The notes below the pieces were generated by a model. It worked only from the letters and a program-made list of their open reading frames with translations, was not told the origin of the DNA and made no database searches. Made by a program: the position numbers and the translations under genes. A stretch of 64,000 nucleotides of DNA from Bacteroides cellulosilyticus. GTDB taxonomy: Bacteria > Bacteroidota > Bacteroidia > Bacteroidales > Bacteroidaceae. The stretch is taken from assembly GCF_020091405.1 (NCBI RefSeq), contig NZ_CP081903.1:6324501-6388500 (forward strand), written 5' to 3'. Below, one piece after another: positions 24,379-33,827 of this stretch. The first letter of the stretch is position 1; every line of letters begins with the position of its first letter.

Positions 24379-26535
24379 TCATTCTTCTGTCATAAACTTC
24401 CAGGTAACATTGTCAATACTGTTCGGCTTACCTTTTTCTGCTTTGGATATAGCACCCTTCAGCTTGCCTTTCTTATCGCGTGTCACAGTGATATCACGCC
24501 AGGAATAGGCGCCTTTCTCATAATCGAATGTTTCTCCGTCATCATCATACAAACGGTAAGAACCATCCGCTTTTCCATAATGGCGTATTTCCAGATTCAC
24601 CTTCTCTCCTGCTTTCGGTGCATGCAGGCGGGGTTCCATAAATGGCAGGATAGCTCCATCCTTTACATATACCGGAATACGGTCCAAGCCCGGCGTAACA
24701 GTAATCTTCTCGCCATTGCCCGCATATTTACCTGTATAGAAATCGTACCAGTCTCCCTTAGGCAATACCACCGTACGTTCTTTCTGACCTTTGAACATGG
24801 GAGCCACCAACAGATATTCACCAGCCATATACTGATCCTTAATTTCCTTGGAAACAGCTTCCAGATAAGGATTCTCTTCCAGATTTGCATCCGACAGTTT
24901 CGCTGTAGTTCCTTGTTCCGGGTTGAAACCAGGTTCCAGATTCATGGCACGGAACGGAGGAATACCATCGAAATGATAACGTGCAAATTCACTATACCAG
25001 TAAGGCATCATCTGCATACGCAGCATAGCATACTCTTTTATCTGATTCTCTACTTCGGGGAAAGTCCAGGGTTTCGTACCGCTTGCCCAGGCATTAATCA
25101 TTGCCATCGGTGAGAATACTACAGACTGGAAACGACGTAGCCAGTCTTCCGATGAACTGGAACTACGTACTTCCGGAGTCCACAATACGCCACTAAAGCC
25201 TGAATTAATCAAAGCAGTGATAAAGTCCTGATGGCTGTAATAGTCATTGTAAATCACATAGGGGAAAGAAGTCGCACCGGCATTCGATGCGCGAACCAAT
25301 CCGAAGGTACGCTGATTACGTTTCTTGTACAGTTCCGCAGTAGTGCGTTGAACCCACAAACCATAAGTCTGGCGCATCTGCTCGGCAGCAATTCCACTGG
25401 GGAAAGTGGCTACATCCGGCCACACATAACGGTCGTATCCGTCTACTTCATCCACTTTATAACCGCTGACACCGATATTCACGTGTTCCTGTTCCAGCTT
25501 ATCCATCCAGATTTTGCGGGCTTTCTCGCCTGCCAGGTCGGGCACGATGCCACACCATACGGTGTGTGAGCCGCTTACCGGATACATTTCCTTATATATC
25601 TTTGAATCAGGAGATACGTATGGGTTTGTCCATAAGTTGATGCGTACTCCTTTAGCCAACATATCTTTCACAAAACCGGCGGGATCCGGATAGCGGGTAG
25701 CATCCCATTCAAAGGTACAAGGATACGCTTTGCTTTGCCAGCCCGGTTCCAGTCCGATGAAGTCCAACGGGAAACCGCGCTGTTCAAACTCATCCGCCTC
25801 GTTCTTCACGTCTTCAGCTGTATAGAGCTTCTTTGTACGTTGCGTAAAGCCCAATCCCCAGCGCGGAGGTAATGTACCTCCTCCACAGAGCAGGTTATAA
25901 CGACGGACAACATCCATAGGAGTAGGTCCGGCAAACAGATAAATTTCTGCACCCGGGGCAGGAACCAAGATAGAAACGGCATCCGAGTAAGGAGCGGATG
26001 TCCAGGTCTTATCCATATTACGGTCTTTGGCTACCGGAGCATTCGGACTATCCTTACGTGCGCCGCTACCAGCATACACCGTCAGATAACGTGCCGAATT
26101 GATCAGTACCCCATAACCTGAACTGGAAATATAAAAGGGAACAGGAGCATGTGTGCGTCCGTTGTCACGTCCACCGTAATGGTCTACATGCAGATTCAGA
26201 ATCTTGCCGCGCTGGTGTACCGTCTGGAAGTTCAGTCCAAAGCCGTACAACTGTTCCTTACGTTGCAAAGGAATGCGGAAACTTGTTTTACCATCCTGTA
26301 TGGAACCCACAATTTCATTCGCTAATTGGGGTAATGTCACCTCCGGTAAGCGGGCAAAACCTTCCTTTTGCGGTGTGACACCGGCCACTCCCAGTAATGA
26401 ATACTCTTCAGGAGTACCTACCACGCCTTTCCAAACACCGGGCTCCACTTGCTGCCAGGCTATCTGCGCTTTAACAGGGCAAAGCATCACCAAAGCCATT
26501 GCCCCTACAATCAAAATCTTCTTCATTCTCTTCAT
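24379..26535 (-). CDS. GH31 alpha-glycosidase, exported
   Basis: A 718-residue protein with signal peptide (MKRMKKILIVGAMALVMLCPVKA). GH31 landmarks: N-terminal sandwich with QLYGFGLNFQ, the barrel start LPPRWGLGF, FPLDFIGLEPGW, INLWTNPYVS, and SGYKVDEVDGYD with the nucleophile at Asp362. A proximal beta-domain has GEYLLVAPMF and LPKGDWYDFYTGK. The serine-rich RSSSSSEDWLRRFQ replaces the more usual 'GxDIGGF' acid/base loop. That hints at a subgroup other than classical alpha-glucosidase, possibly acting on alpha-xylose or alpha-galactose. It sits 26 bases after GH97 and 7 before GH36. Confidence 0.88.
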   Translation of the reverse strand: MKRMKKILIVGAMALVMLCPVKAQIAWQQVEPGVWKGVVGTPEEYSLLGVAGVTPQKEGFARLPEVTLPQLANEIVGSIQDGKTSFRIPLQRKEQLYGFGLNFQTVHQRGKILNLHVDHYGGRDNGRTHAPVPFYISSSGYGVLINSARYLTVYAGSGARKDSPNAPVAKDRNMDKTWTSAPYSDAVSILVPAPGAEIYLFAGPTPMDVVRRYNLLCGGGTLPPRWGLGFTQRTKKLYTAEDVKNEADEFEQRGFPLDFIGLEPGWQSKAYPCTFEWDATRYPDPAGFVKDMLAKGVRINLWTNPYVSPDSKIYKEMYPVSGSHTVWCGIVPDLAGEKARKIWMDKLEQEHVNIGVSGYKVDEVDGYDRYVWPDVATFPSGIAAEQMRQTYGLWVQRTTAELYKKRNQRTFGLVRASNAGATSFPYVIYNDYYSHQDFITALINSGFSGVLWTPEVRSSSSSEDWLRRFQSVVFSPMAMINAWASGTKPWTFPEVENQIKEYAMLRMQMMPYWYSEFARYHFDGIPPFRAMNLEPGFNPEQGTTAKLSDANLEENPYLEAVSKEIKDQYMAGEYLLVAPMFKGQKERTVVLPKGDWYDFYTGKYAGNGEKITVTPGLDRIPVYVKDGAILPFMEPRLHAPKAGEKVNLEIRHYGKADGSYRLYDDDGETFDYEKGAYSWRDITVTRDKKGKLKGAISKAEKGKPNSIDNVTWKFMTEE

Positions 26536-26561
26536 TTTATTATAATAGTGTTATTCTCATT

Positions 26562-28520
26562 TCATCGGATTATACCGGCAAAGCCACCGTTCGGAAGCAC
26601 CTTCACTTTTACCGTTCCGTTCATATTCTCCACAGGCATGTAGTCAAAACTATCCTTATCTTTTCCATCTATAATCATAGTAAATGGTTTACCTTCACAT
26701 CCGGCAGGCAAAGTAAATTCTATTTCACGCTTCTCTTCCTTACCACTGATGCCGCCGATATACCAGACATCACCGGAACGACGAGCTACAACAGCATAAT
26801 CGGCCGGATAACCAGCCAGCAGGATACTTTCGTCCCAGGCAGCGGGTACTTCTTTCAGGAATTGTTTCGGTTGTTCCGATAGAGAAAGATAAGACTCCGC
26901 CTTATCAGCAAAACATTGGAAGCCGGATTCGAAGACAACTGCAAGGGCTAACTGATGCCCCATAGTCGTCTTACGTATAGCAGGTATCCCCTGACGCACT
27001 TTATCAGAGAAAGTCACCGGAGTATAATCCATCGAACCGACTACATTGCGTGTGAAAGGTACAGTAGCATTGTGCTTTGCCGCCTGGTCACAACGTTCCT
27101 GACGTCCCAGGGTTTCTGCACCCCGGATAGCTTCCGTGGTCAGCATATTCGGATACGTACGTTCAAAGCCACGGGGTAAAGTAGCACCATGAAGATCTAC
27201 CAGCAAATGATTATCTGCCGCATCTTTCAATAAAGCCGGATAAAGTTGGATAATACGTTGTTTGTCTGTATCAAAGAAATCGACCTTGATTCCTTTCACT
27301 CCTACTTCACTGATGTGTTTCATTTCTGCACGACGTAATTCCGGATCACTCATCAGACGATGCGTCGGTATAGAGTCGCTGTCACGCCCTGCACCGGAAT
27401 GGTACCATAACCAGACACCCACTCCCTTTTGCTGCGCGTATTTCACGACATCTTCCATAGTGCCACCGTTGCCCATGCTTTGCCATCCGGCATCAATCAG
27501 CATATATTCCCAACCCATTTCTACACTAAGATCCACATACTTCAGTTGTGCTTTATAATCACGGGGAGTACCGCCATTAGACCACCAGCTCCAGGATGCG
27601 CGTCCTGCCTTTATCCAGGACTCATCGCTCACTACAGACGCAGGATTCAGGTGTGAAATCATTTGTGTCTGGAATATGGTATTCAGATTATCTCCTATGA
27701 TAATGGCACGCCAGGGAGTGAACCACGGTAATTCCGATACCGGCTCTACTGCATCCGGTACAATTGGCTCATCCGGTTCTGGAAAGCGGATTTTATATGC
27801 TTTATCTGTTCCGGCATTATCTATATGAGTAGCTGGATATGAACCATCCAGATGAGCTTCTGTGATCATCATCCAGATTCCGTTAGTATTGAATAGCATA
27901 GGGAATGCCCAACCACGCCCATGTCCACATTCCGAACGGATATCTATTTCACTCCGGCAATATTGTTCATAGCTCGGTTTATGACGATCGTTCCAGTCAT
28001 ACGGATGTATCCACGCTTTTCCATTTACGGGTACGGCAAACTCTGTATGTTCGGCCTGGATAGTGTGCATTTGTCCATCCTCTCCGGGTAGTTCATAGCG
28101 AAAAGCCACTCCGTCATTATATACCCTTACGATCAAATTAAATTGCTTATCCTCTTTGGTACGGAAAGTAAAAATCTGCTCACAGCACTCATCCGTAGCA
28201 TTCAATTTCTTACCGGATTTTAACTGATAAGCAGTAGAAATATCTTTCACTGCAGAAGCGGAAACAAATTGTGCGTCTTTTCCATACTCACAATTATCCA
28301 TAACCAGCCCTAAAAGAGATTTCTCCATTGCCTCTCCGTTTTTATAAAATACAGAGTAGCTAAGCGCCGTACTTCCATTTTCCTGTTTATTCTCCAAGGC
28401 AAAGCGAATATTGCTGTCCTTAGACACTAATTCCCATGCATCAGGAGCCGTACAAGAAGTCATTAATATTACAAACAGAAACAGTGCTGTATTCAATAGT
28501 TTTTTCATGGTATTCATCAT
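26562..28520 (-). CDS. GH97 glycosidase, retaining (alpha-galactosidase-type) lipoprotein
   Basis: A 652-residue lipoprotein (MKKLLNTALFLFVILMTSC after two upstream Met). The GH97 signature is complete: N-terminal sandwich, ASWSWWSNGGTPRDY, MLIDAGWQ, VWLWYHSGAG, GIKVDFFD, LVDLHGATLPRGFERTYPN. Asp414 in KVDFFD fits the nucleophile of the retaining subgroup typified by B. thetaiotaomicron alpha-galactosidase; the inverting SusB-type enzymes use glutamates instead. Its ATG overlaps the stop of the GH28 gene by four bases (ATGA), so translation is probably coupled. Confidence 0.92.
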   Translation of the reverse strand: MMNTMKKLLNTALFLFVILMTSCTAPDAWELVSKDSNIRFALENKQENGSTALSYSVFYKNGEAMEKSLLGLVMDNCEYGKDAQFVSASAVKDISTAYQLKSGKKLNATDECCEQIFTFRTKEDKQFNLIVRVYNDGVAFRYELPGEDGQMHTIQAEHTEFAVPVNGKAWIHPYDWNDRHKPSYEQYCRSEIDIRSECGHGRGWAFPMLFNTNGIWMMITEAHLDGSYPATHIDNAGTDKAYKIRFPEPDEPIVPDAVEPVSELPWFTPWRAIIIGDNLNTIFQTQMISHLNPASVVSDESWIKAGRASWSWWSNGGTPRDYKAQLKYVDLSVEMGWEYMLIDAGWQSMGNGGTMEDVVKYAQQKGVGVWLWYHSGAGRDSDSIPTHRLMSDPELRRAEMKHISEVGVKGIKVDFFDTDKQRIIQLYPALLKDAADNHLLVDLHGATLPRGFERTYPNMLTTEAIRGAETLGRQERCDQAAKHNATVPFTRNVVGSMDYTPVTFSDKVRQGIPAIRKTTMGHQLALAVVFESGFQCFADKAESYLSLSEQPKQFLKEVPAAWDESILLAGYPADYAVVARRSGDVWYIGGISGKEEKREIEFTLPAGCEGKPFTMIIDGKDKDSFDYMPVENMNGTVKVKVLPNGGFAGIIR

Positions 28521-29890
28521 TTATAGATTTGCATATCTCCATCTTCACAAATAATCTCCGGACGAGCATCGGGATTCTTCAACTCAAACGTAACATTCTT
28601 CAGTTTCAATCCTTTCACATGGCGTGCCCATACCCCGTATGCCGGAATCTTAGGACCGAAAGTTTTCACTTCCGGATATTTGTCTATAGCTTCAGGCACC
28701 TGAGACAAGGCATCTTCAGGAGTTCCTGTACCCAATAAACGAATATGAATATTTTCCAAAGTCAGGTTTGTAATATAATGTCCCGGAATGCCGGTAATCA
28801 GAATACCGGAAGGAGGTGTCAGTTGAGCTTTATCGGCAGCCACTGCCTTTACGTTGCGAATCGTCACATTTTCAAAGACTCCAATCGGTTGCTGACGGTC
28901 TTCTTTTTTGCGAAAAACACTAAGACGGGCACCCAAACGAAACAGCATCGGTGTACGTACTTCGTCCATTGTGATATCAGAGATTTCCACATTACGCAAA
29001 TGGGCTCCATCTACAGAGAATAACTTAATACCTCCATTCTTGGTGTCGTAAATATGACAATTACTGATCTTGATGTTCTCAAATCCTGCCATGGATTCTG
29101 TTCCCATCTTGATACCTGCCTGATTACTTTTCAACTTCATGTCCGTAACAATGATATCATCACATCCCATTTTACTGGCAGTAGTCTTAAAGCAAAGAGC
29201 ATCGTCGCCACTGACAATATCACAATTACTAATGCGTACATGCCGGCAACCATCAATATTAATACCATCGTTGTGAGCCACTCCAAAGCTACGTATCGTC
29301 ACATTATGGATATTCACATTGCGGCATTGGAAATAATGGGAAGTCCAGGCACCTGCATATTTTAAAGTAACTCCTTCTACGCGTACACCTTCGCAACGCA
29401 CCCAGCGAAGCAGGAAAGGACGCAATCCCCAACGCTGTCCTTCCGGACGGGTATCTACTTTTATATGCCGTTCTTTCAAAGCCGAACCTTGACCATCGAT
29501 AGCACCTTCACCCTCCAATGCCACATTTTTAGCATCCACCGCTACCAGTAATGCCCAACCGACATCGATACCCAGACCTTCGGTAAAAGGATCAAGGTTA
29601 TCATAAGCTTTATAATCGGTAGTACCCAGAATAAGGGCATCTTTCTCCAAATGCAAAGTTACATTATCTTTTAGCACGATAGTAGCCGACAAATAGGTTC
29701 CGGCAGGCACAAGCACCGTTCCACCACCTGCTTTATGACAAGCATCAATTGCTTTCTGGATGGCCGGTGAATCCATCCTTTTGCCGTTTCCCCGTGCACC
29801 GTACTTCTTTACATTGAATGTTTCAGCCTGCAAAGTAAATGGCAGTACAAGCAATAGTGACAACAGTAATAAATTCTTTTTCGTTTTCAT
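28517..29890 (-). CDS. GH28 polygalacturonase-family glycosidase, exported
   Basis: A 457-residue right-handed beta-helix protein with signal peptide (MKTKKNLLLLSLLLVLPFTLQA). It opens with FNVKKYGARGNGKRMDSPAIQKAI, the usual GH28/pectate-lyase-superfamily start. Catalytic region HNDGINIDGC (Asp208) and SGDDALCFKT (Asp229, Asp230) give the three GH28 aspartates, followed by GIKMGTES. GH28 enzymes invert and cut galacturonic acid or related backbones. The exact substrate (homogalacturonan, rhamnogalacturonan or xylogalacturonan) cannot be read. It lies 20 bases after the DUF362 gene. Confidence 0.9.
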   Translation of the reverse strand: MKTKKNLLLLSLLLVLPFTLQAETFNVKKYGARGNGKRMDSPAIQKAIDACHKAGGGTVLVPAGTYLSATIVLKDNVTLHLEKDALILGTTDYKAYDNLDPFTEGLGIDVGWALLVAVDAKNVALEGEGAIDGQGSALKERHIKVDTRPEGQRWGLRPFLLRWVRCEGVRVEGVTLKYAGAWTSHYFQCRNVNIHNVTIRSFGVAHNDGINIDGCRHVRISNCDIVSGDDALCFKTTASKMGCDDIIVTDMKLKSNQAGIKMGTESMAGFENIKISNCHIYDTKNGGIKLFSVDGAHLRNVEISDITMDEVRTPMLFRLGARLSVFRKKEDRQQPIGVFENVTIRNVKAVAADKAQLTPPSGILITGIPGHYITNLTLENIHIRLLGTGTPEDALSQVPEAIDKYPEVKTFGPKIPAYGVWARHVKGLKLKNVTFELKNPDARPEIICEDGDMQIYK

Positions 29891-29910
29891 GATTAGTATA
29901 TGTAAGTTAA

Positions 29911-32091
29911 CTATTTAATTTCCTTTGCAATATTCACTGTATAGATCCTGTTACTGCGCCGTCCCGGATGTTCCAAACGCAATTCATTGGTACCTTTAGC
30001 CAACGCTACAGGGAATACAAACTCTCCGCGTTTCCCACCAAATGTAGCCAAATAACCGATATTCTCACTTCTTTTCTCTCCATTAATATATAAGTAAGAA
30101 GGAACCGGATTGCCACCCGCATAAGATACTACCAAATAATATTCACCTTTATGTGGAATGTTGACTTTCCAACTCACACTTCCTTCTGAACTTCCTTTCT
30201 CGCCTTTGAATTCTACCGAACCATCCTCATTCAAGGATGCAGATCCCTGTCTTTCCATATCTTTAGCTTGACATATCTCTATATTTTCCAAGCGACGTAC
30301 CACTACACGTTGTGAAGATGTTACTTTTCCATTTGCCAAAGTCTCCAGATTAAAATCAGTCGTTTTAGAGATAGATAAAGGAATGACGCCTTCTGCATCT
30401 TCCAAACGTTTACCATTCAATCGCACTTCCTCTGCATGGGATGTTTTATAATGCAAAGCATTTTTATCTGCGTAGAAGTATTCTATTGCCGGACGTTTTT
30501 CATGCAACGGAACTCTGTATAATTCAATCCCTTTACCTGTGCCCAGATTACGACTGTACATCCGGTGCGTTGGATTATTCCAATGCTCATGTACGCCCAG
30601 GCTACCTTGCTCTTTTCCAATATAAGCTATTCCCGAAGGAGGATTCCCTATATTCGCCGCCTCATGAAGAAAATTGTCGGCATTGGCACATAAAGGAAGT
30701 TCCGAATAAATAAAATCAAGTACCACTGATTCGATGGCAACCTGATCATTGGAAGCCAGGAAACTGGAAGTCCAGCCATTATTGAACGGGGGAAGTTGGA
30801 AACGTACCGCTTTCCCGTTATGCTTGGGATTTACGTACATAGCATCCACCAGATACACCAAGGTATTTCCACCTATACGTTCGTGAGCCATCAGATCGAC
30901 AATGCAGTTATAAGTACCCATACCACGGAAAGAAGACCAGTCACGAATAGAAAGATGCAAAGGCGGTACATTGCCTATCGAACCGAACTGATTCTTACCG
31001 GTAGCCGTTATAGCTGTCTGTCCGGCACTGTCCCGCCATTTATCGGTTGGTTCGGAATGTCTTTTCATTAATGCCATGTTAATCATATAGTCGGCTTCAT
31101 AAGCCGCACGTGCCAAACTTCTGGCACCGGCATCGGTTATCTCACTGGAATAACGAATTACATCGGGAACAAATCCTCCCCAGTTCTGATAATTGACATT
31201 TGGATAAACCGGTTGTACATAATCGTAAACAGCCGAAATGCCCCGACGCTGTGCATCATATACCGTAATACAGTTCTGGGGAATTTTCATTATATCCACC
31301 AATTGATGCAGCAAAGAATATACAGACTGTGGAGTAGCATCAATGATATTAGTTCCACCATTGTCATTCAAATTGATTTTGATAGCAATCTTCTCACCTT
31401 TCTTATACTTTACCGCACCTTTACCTTTCTTATAATTAAAGGTTCTGAACAATTCATCCCATGCCTTATCAATCGTATTCTGGCGGGTCAGTGCAATGAT
31501 CACTCCCTCCATCATATCATCAACACGTGTCTGACTATTATTATCCGGGTCCGAATAAAACCCTCTTTTTCCATCCCAGGCAGCCGCCTTCGGATCATAT
31601 GCCCATGCCACCCGCCCCGGATGAATTCCTCTGGCTACTCCCATCGGAGTGTTGGGAGCATCAACAGGCACAAAACGTCCCATATCAGTACCATTATCAA
31701 TCTGCTTACGAATGACCTGCCCCATTAAAGAATTATCCACTGACATTATATATAATGTACCCGATAATAATATACCGACCGCCAATACGGACAGCCCCAT
31801 ATAGAACCGACGGGAATGCCACAAGAATTTGAAACGTTTCCACATACCAAATCCAACCAATGTACTACTGATGAAAGCTACGAAAGAGAAAGCGATAGGA
31901 GCAGCGATTTGCTGACAAGGATATTCTATTCTGGAAGGTTTGGGCACTACCCGTATCAGAAACCAAATCAGAGCTGCTAATCCGAACAGAGGAAAGCAAA
32001 TCTTCAAAACAACATTTTTCTTGTTGATTCCAACGATCCGTCCACTCTTCGGACAAGTCTTAAAGAACCATCTTTTTATTTTTGTATTCAT
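29911..32091 (-). CDS. DUF362 membrane protein with C-terminal beta-sandwich module
   Basis: The 726-residue protein starts with three membrane segments (about 28-48, 62-83, 97-117) bearing a VVPKPSRIEYPCQQIAAPIA motif. A DUF362 domain of about 400 residues follows (GRVAWAYDPKAA, KIAIKINLNDNG, ITVYDAQR, DYMINMALMKRH, HEHWNN). The last ~130 residues (SLNEDGSVEFKG to NIAKEIK) look like a carbohydrate-binding-type jelly roll. No 4Fe-4S ligand set is present, although DUF362 is often ferredoxin-linked elsewhere. First gene of the unit feeding GH28-GH97-GH31-GH36. It is a paralogue of the gene at 32209-33783, which lacks the C-terminal module. Function unknown. Confidence 0.75.
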   Translation of the reverse strand: MNTKIKRWFFKTCPKSGRIVGINKKNVVLKICFPLFGLAALIWFLIRVVPKPSRIEYPCQQIAAPIAFSFVAFISSTLVGFGMWKRFKFLWHSRRFYMGLSVLAVGILLSGTLYIMSVDNSLMGQVIRKQIDNGTDMGRFVPVDAPNTPMGVARGIHPGRVAWAYDPKAAAWDGKRGFYSDPDNNSQTRVDDMMEGVIIALTRQNTIDKAWDELFRTFNYKKGKGAVKYKKGEKIAIKINLNDNGGTNIIDATPQSVYSLLHQLVDIMKIPQNCITVYDAQRRGISAVYDYVQPVYPNVNYQNWGGFVPDVIRYSSEITDAGARSLARAAYEADYMINMALMKRHSEPTDKWRDSAGQTAITATGKNQFGSIGNVPPLHLSIRDWSSFRGMGTYNCIVDLMAHERIGGNTLVYLVDAMYVNPKHNGKAVRFQLPPFNNGWTSSFLASNDQVAIESVVLDFIYSELPLCANADNFLHEAANIGNPPSGIAYIGKEQGSLGVHEHWNNPTHRMYSRNLGTGKGIELYRVPLHEKRPAIEYFYADKNALHYKTSHAEEVRLNGKRLEDAEGVIPLSISKTTDFNLETLANGKVTSSQRVVVRRLENIEICQAKDMERQGSASLNEDGSVEFKGEKGSSEGSVSWKVNIPHKGEYYLVVSYAGGNPVPSYLYINGEKRSENIGYLATFGGKRGEFVFPVALAKGTNELRLEHPGRRSNRIYTVNIAKEIK

Positions 32092-32125
32092 TTCATTAGA
32101 TATAAAGGATTATCTTTCATGGTTA

Positions 32126-32133
32126 CAAAAATA
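32126..32133 (-). promoter_or_regulatory. Putative -7 box starting the GH28/GH97/GH31/GH36 unit
   Basis: Minus-strand TATTTTTG (TAnnTTTG), 35 bases upstream of the ATG at 32091 and directly after the terminator at 32147-32190. It indicates that the second half of the locus can be transcribed on its own. Confidence 0.5.
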
Positions 32134-32146
32134 GGCAGATAAAAAA

Positions 32147-32190
32147 GAGACGATTATCAGTATTCCATCAAATACTTGAAAAATCGTCTC
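32147..32190 (-). terminator. Intrinsic terminator between the two DUF362 genes
   Basis: gagacgatt (32147-32155) pairs with aatcgtctc (32182-32190) across a 26-base loop. On the minus strand the stem is followed by TTTTTT (complement of 32141-32146). It lies 19 bases past the stop of the gene at 32209. Confidence 0.75.
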
Positions 32191-32208
32191 AACCAAGCAG
32201 ACAGTGTC

Positions 32209-33783
32209 CTATTTATGTAAATAGAGTAACTCTATTCCAATATCTTTCCCCATATTACGGCTATATTTCTTTTCTTCCGGATTATTCCAATGTTCCAAAA
32301 CTCCGAGACTGCCAACTCCTGTACCATCTCTTTCCGGATCATAGAAAGTAGTGGATAACGGACGGTCTGCCAGAGCCGCTTCCACCAGATACATATCGCA
32401 ATAATCCACATCGGCCATACGTGGAAACTCTGCACTCAGGAAATCAATACCCACCGCATCAATGGCTACCGGATCCTGGGAAGCCAGCAGTGAGCAAGGC
32501 CAGTCTCCATTAAACGGTGACATCTTCCATTTACCGGAAGGCGCCCCGTTCACCTTTTCCGAACCGTACAGACCATCTATCAGAAAGAGCATTGTCTTTT
32601 GTCCCAAATCCTTATGTGCGATATAATCGGTAAAGGTCATATAGCGCGGCTTTCCACCACGATCCTGATTAAAATTATTATGCTGATTTTTCCGGAAGTC
32701 CCGGTTGATGTCCGTTACTCCATACCAGTTTTTCGCACAGAGTGTTACTCCCTGTCCGCCATGTCCTTTCAGCAATGCCATATTGATCAGGTAATCAGCC
32801 TCAAGTGCACAGTTTGCCAATCCTCGCGCCAAACGGCCATTATCAGCTGAATACGGAATTGCATCTGCCGTATAAATAGATTGGGTACGCCCGTTTCCTC
32901 CTTCATTATCTAAATATACAACACCGGGAAATTCGGCATGACATTTATCATAAAGAGTTTTCGTAATAAAACGACTGGCATCAAATACTGTGATTTGCTC
33001 CTGAGGCACTCCACCGTCATTCACCAAACTACGAAGCAAAGCAAGCGTCAGATGCGGAGAAGCATTCAACTGTTCACAATCTTCATGTGAGAAAGTATTA
33101 TTCTGATTAATCTTGATAGCAATTCTTTCTCCTTTCCTATATCCATACTTCCCTTTATCATGCTGTTGATTGAAATAAATAAAAAGAGATTTCCAAGCTG
33201 CCTTTTCTTTCTTCTCTCCGGTCAAGGACAAGAGAGACTGGTTTAGAAGCCAGTCGGCATCTGCCTGATTATTCCAGCGATCTTCAAACCAAAAGCCCTC
33301 TCCTTTCTCCCATGTAGCTGCACCCGGTGCATGAGTCCAGACCACCCGTCCCGGATAAATACCTTTCGCCTCTCCTACCGGATTATTCTTTCCCCATGCC
33401 ATACGCGGTTCTCTAGCCGGAAGAAAAGTTTGTGCCAGCATGTCAGTGCTATTTTCTACCAACATCAAAGTACCGAAGAAACAAAAACCTGCAAAAGCAA
33501 AGACTCCTACCACTACCTTCCGGTTACGGAATGCTTCACGCAACTTACGCAGACTCACCCAGACTCCCGTGAATGAGAGTAAGTACATGACAAATGCAGA
33601 CATCAGCGGTGCCGCTGTCTGCATACATGGATAACTGGCACGGGAAGGTTTCGGAATAACCCGCACCAAAAACCAGATAGTGGAAAAAAGACCGAGTCCC
33701 CAAAAGAAGAGTACCTGTATCCCTCTGGAAGTAAATTCCCCCTTCTCGATCCTCTCTTTAAAATATAAATAAATACGTTTCAT
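32209..33783 (-). CDS. DUF362 membrane protein (paralogue without C-terminal module)
   Basis: A 524-residue protein with the same layout as its neighbour: three N-terminal membrane segments with VIPKPSRASYPCMQTAAPLM, then DUF362 (GRVVWTHAPGAA, RIAIKINQNN, ITVFDASRF, DYLINMALLKGHGG, LGVLEHWNNPEEKKYSRN). Similarity to the 29911-32091 product extends from residue 15 or so to the end. It lacks the extra jelly-roll. The tandem arrangement within a glycan locus suggests gene duplication and a shared envelope role. No enzymatic activity can be assigned. The gene starts 44 bases after the large beta-helix gene and ends at a terminator. Confidence 0.75.
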   Translation of the reverse strand: MKRIYLYFKERIEKGEFTSRGIQVLFFWGLGLFSTIWFLVRVIPKPSRASYPCMQTAAPLMSAFVMYLLSFTGVWVSLRKLREAFRNRKVVVGVFAFAGFCFFGTLMLVENSTDMLAQTFLPAREPRMAWGKNNPVGEAKGIYPGRVVWTHAPGAATWEKGEGFWFEDRWNNQADADWLLNQSLLSLTGEKKEKAAWKSLFIYFNQQHDKGKYGYRKGERIAIKINQNNTFSHEDCEQLNASPHLTLALLRSLVNDGGVPQEQITVFDASRFITKTLYDKCHAEFPGVVYLDNEGGNGRTQSIYTADAIPYSADNGRLARGLANCALEADYLINMALLKGHGGQGVTLCAKNWYGVTDINRDFRKNQHNNFNQDRGGKPRYMTFTDYIAHKDLGQKTMLFLIDGLYGSEKVNGAPSGKWKMSPFNGDWPCSLLASQDPVAIDAVGIDFLSAEFPRMADVDYCDMYLVEAALADRPLSTTFYDPERDGTGVGSLGVLEHWNNPEEKKYSRNMGKDIGIELLYLHK

Positions 33784-33827
33784 ACTTTCTTACCATTATC
33801 TATTATTTTTTTCATGTTTCTCTGTTC

